A stretch of 22,305 nucleotides of DNA from OMIS01 sp044350895 (GCA_044350895.1 JBILGT010000022.1:1-22305); one strand, 5' to 3'; counted from the first letter of the stretch, positions 1 through 6,363 are shown. The notes: generated from the letters alone by a model not told the origin. Numbers and translations: made by a program.

Positions 1-1
1 T

Positions 2-121
2 CAGGTTAAACTAACTGGGTATTTAGAGTGGTACAACAACAAACGTCCACATGCATCGCTGGGATACCTATCCCCAATGCAATTTATTAACAATAGCTTT
101 CCGAAATGTATGTGCCTTTAA
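2..121 (+). pseudogene. IS transposase, C-terminal end of integrase core (IS3/IS481-like), cut by the window edge
   Basis: The frame is open from the window edge to a TAA at 119-121 and encodes about 39 residues. They include WYNNKRPHASLGYLSP, the classic end of the DDE integrase core (rve domain) in IS3 OrfB and IS481 transposases, where YN-x-x-RPH-x-SL-x-x-x-x-P follows the catalytic glutamate helix. The rest lies outside the window, so I cannot say whether the gene is intact. No convincing terminal inverted repeat was recognised just after the stop. It marks the left side as mobile or accessory DNA. Family is confident; IS3 versus IS481 is not resolved. Confidence 0.75.
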
Positions 122-219
122 CAGCGATTCGCATTAGAATTCAGCGATTTGATATAATAAAATAAATTTTCATAAGATGACTTTACAACAATTAAAGTGC
201 AATAACAAGGATTAATATT

Positions 220-486
220 ATGAATAAAAAGATGAGCTTTCACTTCACATCTGGATTTACAATAAATGGTAAAAACTATAAGACTAGCAATTTAGACAGT
301 CAACAAAATTTAACGCCACAGCAAGAATATTGGTTAAATAGAATTTTGCGTGATTATGGTGACAAAATGTTTCTACTGGTTTTGTTATTTTTTGTACTCA
401 TGTTTGCGGTTGTACTAGTATCTTGGAACTCAGGCATATCTGATTCACAGAGAAACTCACAGATTGATATTAAAATCACTAATTAA
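220..486 (+). CDS. Small single-pass membrane protein of unknown function
   Basis: An 88-residue protein with a polar N-terminal half (about residues 1-48), one strong hydrophobic helix (about 50-68, rich in Leu, Val and Phe) and a short polar C-terminal tail. No family was recognised. A Shine-Dalgarno-like AAGGA lies about 9 bases before the ATG, and a TATAAT at 153-158 may be its -10 element, though the -35 is poor. It sits alone between the transposase remnant and the first copy of a promoter-bearing repeat. Composition is AT-rich like its surroundings. The gene is plausible because of the RBS and the well-formed membrane helix; function is unknown. Confidence 0.5.
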   Translation: MNKKMSFHFTSGFTINGKNYKTSNLDSQQNLTPQQEYWLNRILRDYGDKMFLLVLLFFVLMFAVVLVSWNSGISDSQRNSQIDIKITN

Positions 487-538
487 GTTTACTTTTATTT
501 CTTATCAGAATTTTTTATATAATTTCATCCTTACTTGA

Positions 539-567
539 TTGATATGCAACCATCAATTCATTATAAT
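539..567 (+). promoter_or_regulatory. Strong sigma-70 promoter in repeat copy A
   Basis: TTGATA (539-544), a 17-base spacer and a perfect TATAAT (562-567). Transcription would start near 574, inside the most conserved part of the repeat, and read rightward into a region without a convincing gene and then antisense to the zf-TFIIB gene. The second repeat copy preserves the arrangement as TTGGTA-N17-TATAAT (2060-2088). Confidence 0.6.
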
Positions 568-606
568 ACGACAGCTGGGGTTCGGCGTAATTTGCACCAC
601 CCCCGC
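541..606 (+). repeat. 66-bp direct repeat, copy A
   Basis: Matches 2062-2127 in the same orientation at a constant offset of 1521 bases, with about six mismatches in 66. Positions 570-601 are identical in both copies. The copy carries a -10 element followed by a G-rich then C-rich segment; GGGGT (577-581) can pair with ACCCC (598-602). In copy B the matching arm reads ACCTC, which still pairs through a G-U in plus-strand RNA. The two copies diverge right after the pairing segment. It could be a small RNA 5' end, a mobile-element end or a recombination site. Confidence 0.75.
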
Positions 607-823
607 CTTATGAGTTGATTTACATTCAACCAATCTTGAAAGGAAGCCAGAGGCTTCCTAGAGCCTCTGCACTTCTGTTCAGAGTAATTCAGTTAAAGAA
701 AATAGGTAGAGTTTCACCTACCGTGCCATCCCTGCTATTTTACAGTTACTGTGTATTGCTATGGGGGCAGGTCGTCATCTTCAAAGTGTCTCGTTGCAAT
801 ACATTAGAACTTATGCTTGCTCT
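607..823. other. Intergenic stretch with overlapping hairpins, no convincing gene
   Basis: No ORF here looks real. There are two mutually exclusive 8-bp stems: AGGAAGCC (641-648) with GGCTTCCT (652-659), and CAGAGGCT (648-655) with AGCCTCTG (662-669). A weaker GGTAG/CTACC stem lies at 705-722. On the minus strand the first hairpin is followed by TTTC and could act as a weak terminator for the zf-TFIIB gene. On the plus strand the stems lie 70-95 bases into the predicted transcript from the repeat promoter. Confidence 0.4.
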
Positions 824-1138
824 TTATTCTCCAAACTCAAACAAATTACTCAGAAAGCCTTCTCCTCGTTTTCTTTGATTATTTCTTCCACGATTTGAGT
901 AGTTATTACCTCTATCATTTCCATCATCATCTTCAAAGTCCTCATCATTACTGTATTGTGAGCCCTGAATAGATGTTTGTTCACTCAACTCATTGTTAGA
1001 ACGTTCAATAATTTTATCTAGCTCACCTCTATCGAGCCAAACTCCTCTACAACTTGGACAATAATCTATTTCAATACCTTTACGGTCATTCATGAGGAGA
1101 TTTGTTTTACATGTGGGACACTGCATAGTTCCTTTCAT
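824..1138 (-). CDS. zf-TFIIB-type zinc-ribbon protein
   Basis: A 104-residue protein. Residues 5-45 form a zf-TFIIB domain: C7-x2-C10 and C27-x2-C30, followed by GVWLDRGELDKII, a hallmark of this family. The rest is low-complexity, first acidic (DEDFEDDDGND) and then Arg/Asn-rich, ending in a short FLSNLFEF segment. Family members are small, poorly understood zinc proteins. It is divergent from the fur-family gene, and its promoter (TTGAAA-N17-TAATAT on the minus strand) has a 17-bp palindrome filling the spacer, so repression by that regulator is likely. The start may instead be the ATG at 1126, which has AAAGGA 3 bases upstream; the ATG at 1138 has no clear RBS. Confidence 0.8.
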   Translation of the reverse strand: MKGTMQCPTCKTNLLMNDRKGIEIDYCPSCRGVWLDRGELDKIIERSNNELSEQTSIQGSQYSNDEDFEDDDGNDRGNNYSNRGRNNQRKRGEGFLSNLFEFGE

Positions 1139-1157
1139 TCATTTCTATATAATTGAA

Positions 1158-1186
1158 ATATTAATGCGAAACTGTCGCATTTTCAA
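1158..1186 (-). promoter_or_regulatory. Promoter of the zf-TFIIB gene with Fur-family operator in the spacer
   Basis: On the minus strand, TTGAAA (1186-1181) and TAATAT (1163-1158) are separated by exactly 17 bases. Those 17 bases (1164-1180) are the palindrome ATGCGA-AACTG-TCGCAT. The same palindrome type fills the spacer of the divergent fur promoter. A repressor bound here would sit on the promoter face contacted by sigma. Confidence 0.65.
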
Positions 1187-1201
1187 TCGGCACAGTGCTA
1201 C

Positions 1202-1230
1202 TTGTAAGTGCGAAATTGTCGCACTATAAT
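1202..1230 (+). promoter_or_regulatory. Promoter of the fur-family gene with its operator in the spacer
   Basis: TTGTAA (1202-1207) and TATAAT (1225-1230) with a 17-base spacer, 1208-1224, that is entirely the palindrome GTGCGA-AATTG-TCGCAC. The outermost base pair differs from the sister site (G-C here, A-T there), but the symmetry is kept, which argues for a real protein-binding site. It implies autorepression. Confidence 0.7.
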
Positions 1231-1237
1231 CACATTT

Positions 1238-1699
1238 GTGAAACAATACAAATCACCATCGCTTGAGATTATATTAGAAAAATTAGAGAAATCATCACTC
1301 AAGGTTACTTCAACTAGAAAAGCATTACTAGCTGTTTTTTCTGAGTTTTCTGAGCCAGTTACAACTGATCAAGTTATACAAAAAGTTCAGGAGCACGAGA
1401 TTCCAATTCATCGAGCTACTGTATATCGTGACTTAACTGCACTTGTGCAAGAAGGTTTGTTGAGAGAATTAGCTATTAGAGGTAGTCTTGCGCACTACTA
1501 TGAATTTGCAGATAATCAACACTATCACTTTGTGTGTCAACATTGTCATAGAATCAGTGTCATTTCTCCACTTAAAGTAGAAAAAGCAATCGCTACCTTC
1601 AATAAATCACTCGTAAAAAAAGGCTACACTGTTAGTAGTAACGCTTTTAAAGTCTACGGTTTGTGTCCTAACTGTACAAAGAAAGTGGGCTTCTCCTGA
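1238..1699 (+). CDS. Fur-family metal or redox-responsive repressor
   Basis: A 153-residue Fur superfamily protein. The N-terminal winged helix includes a recognition segment HRATVYRDL (about residues 59-67). The C-terminal dimerisation domain has HYHFVCQHC, with a C100-x2-C103 pair, and a second pair C143-x2-C146 near the C-terminus; together these form the structural zinc site of Fur, Zur and PerR. Which metal or signal it senses cannot be read from the sequence. I chose GTG at 1238 because the upstream GTG at 1208 lies inside the operator between -35 and -10. The chosen GTG is 7 bases after TATAAT, so the mRNA is probably leaderless. The divergent zf-TFIIB gene is its likely co-regulated partner. 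Confidence 0.9.
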   Translation: MKQYKSPSLEIILEKLEKSSLKVTSTRKALLAVFSEFSEPVTTDQVIQKVQEHEIPIHRATVYRDLTALVQEGLLRELAIRGSLAHYYEFADNQHYHFVCQHCHRISVISPLKVEKAIATFNKSLVKKGYTVSSNAFKVYGLCPNCTKKVGFS

Positions 1700-1739
1700 C
1701 TTATTAGATAAGTTAGTTAAACTTGGATCAGAGTCATTT

Positions 1740-1989
1740 TTACTGAGTGGTTTTGTCCGAGCCAATCAAAACAATTACATCTGATTGGCTTGAAGATTCG
1801 CCTTCAGGCAATGTTGTTACAATTTCAGCGTTAAGAGTCTTTGATAAGTTATCAACCTCACTTTTATTGGATTCTTTTACTAAATTAACAATTATAGTTT
1901 TTGAGTAATTTTTTCGTTTTGATTAGTCTCAACAAGAATGTATGGATCATTATCATTACGATCTACTGTAAATTTTTGCCAAATTTTGA
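1740..1989 (-). pseudogene. Decayed fragment resembling the C-terminal domain of LytR-type (LCP) proteins
   Basis: Read on the minus strand, 1898-1740 encodes 52 residues with a TIIVNLVKE strand, LSKTLNAEIV and, at the end, SDVIVLIGSD before a TAA. This pattern (beta strand, helix, then an 'a-D-I-V-V-I-L-G-x-D' ending) resembles the LytR_C domain found after LytR-CpsA-Psr domains or alone. No start codon exists in this frame. A preceding segment in another frame (about 1989-1892, with DPYILVETNQ) ends at a stop just where the second frame takes over, so one frameshift would join them. It is a family guess from weak similarity. The rest of 1700-2061 shows only an inverted repeat at 1760-1768/1782-1790. 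Confidence 0.4.
1760..1790. other. Inverted repeat (9-bp stem, 13-base loop)
   Basis: AGCCAATCA (1760-1768) pairs with TGATTGGCT (1782-1790). It lies about 60 bases after the fur stop and could help end that transcript, but no T-run follows. It also overlaps the 3' end of the decayed LytR-like frame. Confidence 0.35.
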
Positions 1990-2061
1990 AAGCGGGTTTT
2001 CTATCATGCTATGAAGCATATCACAAAAAAATTATGTCAACTATTACTTTTTCTAATGCTT

Positions 2062-2127
2062 GGTATGATACCATCAGTTCATTATAATATGACAGCTGGG
2101 GTTCGGCGTAATTTGCACCACCTCCGC
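2062..2127 (+). repeat. 66-bp direct repeat, copy B
   Basis: Second copy of the repeat at 541-606, same orientation, about 91 % identical by eye, with a 32-base fully conserved core (2091-2122). It retains TTGGTA-N17-TATAAT (2060-2065 and 2083-2088). Transcription from it would run rightward, antisense to the NRAMP-like gene. The two copies bracket the fur/zf-TFIIB module and the decayed LytR-like piece. Confidence 0.75.
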
Positions 2128-2169
2128 AACTGCAGCGATATCCTAGATCCTCTAATTATATTTTAGTAA

Positions 2170-2301
2170 TCCACAAAATTATCTTTAGAATTCAACTTTC
2201 TGCCTTGGATATGGTTCATGATTCTAGCAGCAGTTGTTGGCTTTCAAAGTGCATGCGTATTTTTTGGATTACTCAAAAAACTAGATAACAAACGAAGATA
2301 A
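2170..2301 (+). pseudogene. Possible C-terminal remnant of a membrane protein gene
   Basis: This frame is open for 43 codons after a TAG-TAA pair and ends at TAA 2299-2301. It encodes a polar start, then a strong hydrophobic helix (LPWIWFMILAAVVGF and beyond) and a basic end (KKLDNKRR), as at the last membrane helix of a transporter or small membrane protein. No good start codon or RBS was seen. It overlaps the 3' end of the oppositely oriented NRAMP-like gene by 21 bases. It may be a gene tail left by the rearrangement that produced the repeats, or chance. Confidence 0.25.
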
Positions 2302-3627
2302 CAGTGCCAAAGCAAATACTGCCATTACACCAAATGCTATCCATAATCCCAGCCGGGACAACATTCCACTCTTAAACTCACCCATAATATCCTCCCTGCT
2401 AGAAATCCGAGCAATGAGGAATATCAGTGGCACAGCGGCAATGCCATTAAATACTGCTGTGAGAACCAGTGCTTTTATTGGATCAAGACCAATGAAATTA
2501 AAAAGAAGACCTACGAGTGTTCCACCAATAATGACAAGGTAAAACTCACGAGCCTGTTTGAATTTTCGGAACAGACCTTCTCGCCAATTAAATGATTCAG
2601 AAACAGCATATGCAGAGGAACCTGCAAGTACGGGGATACTTTGCAGTCCTATTCCAATAACTCCAATTGAAAATATTAACTTTGCTAAAAAGCCGGCATT
2701 TGGAAAACCGTGTACTAACGGCTCAAGTGCTTTGGCGGCATCTGCAGCTGTAACGATATTTGTAATACCGTTCTTGTTAAGTACTACCGCACCAACCACA
2801 ATGATAAACCAGGCAACTACATTAGAAAAAAGCATACCAATTGCTGTATCTATACGTAATCGCCGTAAGTACGGTTTTGTTACTATTGGAACTTTATTTC
2901 CATTTTGATTCAGTCGATGCTCGGCAATCCCATCTTCAACGACATTGCTTGTTTCCCAAAAGAAAAGATATGGGGAAATTGTTGTGCCAAAAATTGCAAC
3001 AATAATGAGCAGAAATTCTTGATTCATCTCAATGTGGGGAATCAAAGTTGCTTTGAGAACTTCTGTCCACGGCGTTTGAATTAAGAACCCAGTGATTACA
3101 TATGCAAATAAAGCCAACGCAAGCCATTTCAAAATTTGAATATATGTTTTGTACGAAATAAAAATCTCAAGTAGAAGTATGAGAATAGCAAAAAATACTG
3201 CTAAAATTGCAAAGGGAATTGCTGGTACAAGCAGCTGTGTGCTGGCAGCCATTGCACCTATATCTGAGCCAATATTGAATGTATTAGCTGCTACCACTAA
3301 AGCTACGACAGGGTAGAGAACTTTTTTTGGATAATGAGTACGAACAACTGAAGCTAACCCTTTACCAGTCACTGCCCCAACTCTTGCACATGCTTCTTGA
3401 ACAGCAGTCATGAGTGGATAGGTGAATAACATTGTCCAAGGCATATGGAAGCCAAACTGGGCTCCACTTTGTGCATATGTGGCAATTCCAGATGGATCAT
3501 CATCTGCCGCACCAGTCACAACACCGGGGCCAATAATCCGCATGAATCTTCCAATCCCTTTCCGTTTATGACAGTTAGCATTAGGATATTCAGCAGAAGC
3601 TATTGATTCGTCTGGGAATTCAATCAT
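2281..3627 (-). CDS. NRAMP-family-like divalent cation transporter with altered metal-site motifs
   Basis: A 448-residue multi-pass membrane protein with about 11 hydrophobic helices. The first helix carries GAADDDPSGIATY (about residues 39-51), aligning with the NRAMP signature that normally ends in DPGN. The sixth-helix MPH motif is replaced by TTISPYLFFW (about 216-225). The canonical Asn and Met that help bind manganese or iron therefore appear to be Gly and Ser, so the substrate may differ (NRAMP-related magnesium transporters are known). I chose the ATG at 3627: it lies 6 bases after TACACT, with TAGACA 17 bases further upstream, which predicts a leaderless mRNA. A TTG at 3699 would extend it by 24 residues but lies upstream of this promoter. 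Confidence 0.85.
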   Translation of the reverse strand: MIEFPDESIASAEYPNANCHKRKGIGRFMRIIGPGVVTGAADDDPSGIATYAQSGAQFGFHMPWTMLFTYPLMTAVQEACARVGAVTGKGLASVVRTHYPKKVLYPVVALVVAANTFNIGSDIGAMAASTQLLVPAIPFAILAVFFAILILLLEIFISYKTYIQILKWLALALFAYVITGFLIQTPWTEVLKATLIPHIEMNQEFLLIIVAIFGTTISPYLFFWETSNVVEDGIAEHRLNQNGNKVPIVTKPYLRRLRIDTAIGMLFSNVVAWFIIVVGAVVLNKNGITNIVTAADAAKALEPLVHGFPNAGFLAKLIFSIGVIGIGLQSIPVLAGSSAYAVSESFNWREGLFRKFKQAREFYLVIIGGTLVGLLFNFIGLDPIKALVLTAVFNGIAAVPLIFLIARISSREDIMGEFKSGMLSRLGLWIAFGVMAVFALALLSSFVI

Positions 3628-3633
3628 TAGTAA

Positions 3634-3662
3634 AGTGTAAAGAGAATTACTATCTTTGTCTA
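3634..3662 (-). promoter_or_regulatory. Promoter of the NRAMP-like gene
   Basis: On the minus strand, TAGACA (3662-3657), a 17-base spacer and TACACT (3639-3634), followed by 6 bases and the ATG at 3627. This fixes the start codon and predicts a leaderless transcript. The spacer does not contain the TGCGA/TCGCA palindrome, so direct control by the neighbouring fur-family protein is not supported here. Confidence 0.5.
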
Positions 3663-3787
3663 TTGCTCGGCTGCATGATAAGACTTCATTAGTTCTCAAA
3701 TAAGTTAGTGCAAGCTCGGCTAGATTTCCACCGTAGAAAATTAGAGATCAGGTTACAATATCTTAAGTAAATATCTTATTTGTACGT

Positions 3788-5278
3788 ATGTATATTTTTT
3801 TCAAAAAAAGGCTAGAGATAACAGTATTCATGTGTGGTGCAGTACTCATGGTGTATGAACTGGTGGGCTCAAGAGTGCTCGGGCCATACTTCGGCACATC
3901 AGTGTTTGTGTGGACGAGTTTAATTGGCATAATTTTGGGAAGTCTAAGTTTGGGGTATCACGTTGGAGGCAAGATTGCTGATACCAAAGCTACTGTGGGC
4001 AATCTCTCAATTATAGTGCTCTTAGCTGCGGTCGCAATTGCGTATACATACTTCACAAAGACGTGGACTCTCACTACGTTGCAACACCTAATTCCAGATG
4101 TTTCACTTGCATCTGTTGTTGCTGCCATCTTGCTGTTTTCACCTGCTGGTTTTCTACTGGGCATGGTTTCTCCCTATGCCGCAAAGTTGAAGCTGCAGGA
4201 TGCAAAGAAGTTAGGGACAACCATCGGAAATTTGTACGCACTTTCTACAGCAGGCAGTATTATCGGGACGTTTGCTGCTGGATTTTTTCTCATACCTAGA
4301 TTTGGGACAAACACACTGCTTATTTTGTTGGCGCTGACGTTGGTAGTGCTGTCAGTATTTCTTTCACTACAGGTTGCTAAAACTCTCAAAGTAAGTGCAG
4401 TTGCACTACTACTCATTTCACTTAGTATCTATACATATTCAGTACAAGACTTTGCGACAAAGAAGTTTTTGGATTTAGACACTGCATATAATCGAATCTG
4501 GCTTTTTGAGACTACTAAGGGCGATGATAAACAACCAATTAGAGTGATGGGAATTAATGCTGAATTTCATTCAGCAATGTATTTGGATAGTGATGAATTG
4601 GTAAGTGAGTATACAAAGTTTTATCACTTAGCGCGCCACTTTAGTCCCACATTTGCACACACACTGATGATTGGTGGAGCAGGATATTCCTTTCCTAAAA
4701 GTTATTTATTACTGTACCCGCACGCAACAATTGATGTGGTGGAAATTGATCCAATGGTTACTGAGCTTGCAAAAAAATACTTCAAATTACCGACTAGTGA
4801 ACGCATGAAAATATTTCATCAAGATGCGCGGGTTTTTCTCAATCATACTTCAACAAAATATGATGTAATTTTTGGTGACGCATTTGGTTCACGCTATGCC
4901 ATTCCGTATCATCTCACAACCTTGGAAACTGTAAAAAAAAAGTATGATTTATTAAATGAAAATGGTGTCGTAATTGTAAATACAATTTCAGCTCTAGAAG
5001 GTGATAAAGGTAAGTTCTTAAGAGCTGAGTACGCAACGTACGCTGCTGTTTTTCCGCAAGTATATCTCTTCACAGCTTCTGATAACGTTTCTGCAACTGA
5101 CTTTCAGAACGTTATGCTGGTGGCTCTAAAATCTAAAAATAAAGTAAGTTTTGAGAGTGAAGATCCAGAACTACAACGTATGCTTCACAAAATCTGGACA
5201 AATAAAATAACTGCTGATGTGCCAATACTCACCGATGACTTTGCACCCGTTGATCAATACATTAATTTTGCACAGTGA
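3788..5278 (+). CDS. Membrane-anchored spermidine synthase-like protein (fused membrane/SpeE-type)
   Basis: A 496-residue protein. Residues 1-215 contain about seven hydrophobic helices, starting with the typical MCGAVLMVYELVGSRVLGPYFG stretch. Residues 230-490 form a Rossmann methyltransferase-like domain of the spermidine synthase family: LMIGGAGYSFPK (about 293-304) in place of the GGGDG loop, VVEIDPMV (about 315-322) for the ribose-binding acid, HQDARVFL and FGDAFGS. The nucleotide-binding framework is present, but the spermidine synthase catalytic loop is altered, so true polyamine synthesis is doubtful. No Shine-Dalgarno sequence precedes the ATG. It is divergent from the NRAMP-like gene. 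The family is widespread in bacteria but its reaction is mostly untested. Confidence 0.85.
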   Translation: MYIFFKKRLEITVFMCGAVLMVYELVGSRVLGPYFGTSVFVWTSLIGIILGSLSLGYHVGGKIADTKATVGNLSIIVLLAAVAIAYTYFTKTWTLTTLQHLIPDVSLASVVAAILLFSPAGFLLGMVSPYAAKLKLQDAKKLGTTIGNLYALSTAGSIIGTFAAGFFLIPRFGTNTLLILLALTLVVLSVFLSLQVAKTLKVSAVALLLISLSIYTYSVQDFATKKFLDLDTAYNRIWLFETTKGDDKQPIRVMGINAEFHSAMYLDSDELVSEYTKFYHLARHFSPTFAHTLMIGGAGYSFPKSYLLLYPHATIDVVEIDPMVTELAKKYFKLPTSERMKIFHQDARVFLNHTSTKYDVIFGDAFGSRYAIPYHLTTLETVKKKYDLLNENGVVIVNTISALEGDKGKFLRAEYATYAAVFPQVYLFTASDNVSATDFQNVMLVALKSKNKVSFESEDPELQRMLHKIWTNKITADVPILTDDFAPVDQYINFAQ

Positions 5279-5349
5279 CTACTGATATTGAACAACATAG
5301 ATTTGCATTAGATGCCACTTCTTCCGTCGTTTGGCATGATTGTGTGCCT

Positions 5350-5838
5350 TTACTGTACTGGCAGATATTTTTTTAGTAGTTCGACACATTCGTTCCACTG
5401 TGCATCTGACTTAGCCAACGAACGAGCAATAAAAACGGGGTAGCCACCATACGGAAAAAGAAATATATTTTTTGAATTGTATGAAAACGCTTTAAATGCG
5501 TTCCATCTTGTTTCTAATTTTCTATTTTCTGTGATAACTGTGAAGCCAGTACTGTTTATTACAATTTCAACGTCTACCAACTTACCTGTAACTGATTCTT
5601 TGTACATTTTGGTGGCTTTACGTGGCAGTGCAACAAATCGTACATACGCTAATAATATAACTAGAAATATCTGCAAATATGTCGTCGTAGTAACGCCCAT
5701 ATACGTCAAATCAATAAGTACGAAACCACTGAGTACAGCAATAAGTCCATAGAGAATTTTGAGTTTAAAGATTCTATCAAAACTGAGTAACGCAGCATCT
5801 TTAAAATCTTGTTCGGTGAGAGTTCCTTGTAATTTCAT
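5350..5838 (-). CDS. YcxB-like membrane protein
   Basis: A 162-residue protein with a short cytoplasmic N-terminus (TLTEQDFKDAALLSF), two adjacent hydrophobic helices (about residues 29-48 and 55-72) and a soluble C-terminal domain. That domain has the YcxB pattern: a strand such as VEIVINSTGFTVITE, then RWNAFKAFSYNSKNIFLF, then YGGYPVFIARSL and a final helix. Function is unknown in the family. The start is set at ATG 5838, exactly 6 bases after TATACT (5850-5845), so the mRNA is probably leaderless. A TTG at 5856 would add six residues that are really promoter DNA. It is convergent with the spermidine synthase-like gene. Confidence 0.7.
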   Translation of the reverse strand: MKLQGTLTEQDFKDAALLSFDRIFKLKILYGLIAVLSGFVLIDLTYMGVTTTTYLQIFLVILLAYVRFVALPRKATKMYKESVTGKLVDVEIVINSTGFTVITENRKLETRWNAFKAFSYNSKNIFLFPYGGYPVFIARSLAKSDAQWNECVELLKKYLPVQ

Positions 5839-5844
5839 ACATGT

Positions 5845-5850
5845 AGTATA
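5845..5850 (-). promoter_or_regulatory. -10 element of the YcxB-like gene (leaderless)
   Basis: TATACT on the minus strand, 6 bases before the ATG at 5838. No good -35 was seen at the usual spacing. Confidence 0.45.
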
Positions 5851-5907
5851 CCGCAACAGTGAGCTATTTGACGTAAGTCAGCTTTGTTTTTGGGTTAAAT
5901 ATATTGG

Positions 5908-5934
5908 TGATATAATGCATTTCCGATTTGGAGA
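5908..5934 (+). promoter_or_regulatory. Extended -10 promoter and RBS of the receiver-domain gene
   Basis: TGATATAAT (5908-5916) is an extended -10 (TG-N-TATAAT), and GGAG (5930-5933) is a Shine-Dalgarno sequence about 7 bases before the ATG at 5941. This gene therefore has a normal short leader, unlike several neighbours. Confidence 0.6.
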
Positions 5935-5940
5935 AAAATT

Positions 5941-6363
5941 ATGAACGAAAATGAATCAAAAAGAGAACAAGTAGTCGTATTTGAAGATGAAGTGAAATTC
6001 TTCAAGATGGTGCTGGCATATGTCCCAAGAGATGTGTACGAAATTCTCAAGTTCACAACATACACAGCGGCAATTGAATTCCTTGCCAATCTCACTGCAG
6101 AAGCAGCAAGTACTGTTGCAGCATTTATTGTGGATGGCAATCTCTCACTTAACCAAATTGAAAGTGCTGAAGGTATTGAACTCATCAGAATGATTACAGA
6201 AAATCCATTACTAGCTTCTGCATTGATTCTTAGTAACTCTGGAAGAGGAAAGTTGGACGGTGCTGATCTACATCTTGAAAAGAAATTTGTAACAATTAAG
6301 GAAATTTTACAGCAGCTTCCCACGCACGTCGCTAACAAACGAGCTAGTTTAGCTCAGAATTAG
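5941..6363 (+). CDS. Single receiver (response-regulator-like) domain protein
   Basis: A 140-residue protein that follows the CheY-like fold. VVVFEDEVKF carries the acidic pair (E15, D16), AAFIVDGNLS has the likely phosphorylated Asp (D65) at the end of strand 3, ALILSNSG gives the Ser/Thr after strand 4 (S98 or S100), and LEKKF supplies the Lys (K114 or K115). All five key positions are thus plausibly kept, but the overall sequence is divergent. There is no DNA-binding or output domain, and no histidine kinase was seen in the window. It could work by protein-protein contact. Its stop overlaps the stop of the convergent zinc-ribbon gene by four bases. Confidence 0.65.
   Translation: MNENESKREQVVVFEDEVKFFKMVLAYVPRDVYEILKFTTYTAAIEFLANLTAEAASTVAAFIVDGNLSLNQIESAEGIELIRMITENPLLASALILSNSGRGKLDGADLHLEKKFVTIKEILQQLPTHVANKRASLAQN

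Noticed and set aside
570..606. Repeat copy A as the start of a tmRNA or a tRNA-like element
   Set aside because: The GGGGTTCGGCG stretch recalls tmRNA ends, but no acceptor stem, tag peptide or T-loop partner was found, and the sequence diverges completely between copies after about 35 bases.
541..606. Repeat copies as terminal inverted repeats of the left-edge IS
   Set aside because: They are in direct, not inverted, orientation, and copy A is about 420 bases beyond the transposase stop, too far for a typical IS3/IS481 end.
615..878. An 87-codon plus-strand ORF after repeat copy A
   Set aside because: It starts at a TTG without an RBS, runs through the hairpin cluster, overlaps the 3' end of the better supported zf-TFIIB gene and has no recognisable domain.
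1208..1237. Longer fur start at GTG 1208
   Set aside because: These bases are the operator palindrome and -10 element of the gene's own promoter, so they cannot be translated from that promoter.
2281..3699. Direct control of the NRAMP-like gene by the nearby fur-family protein
   Set aside because: No TGCGA-N5-TCGCA palindrome was found in its promoter region; proximity alone is not enough.
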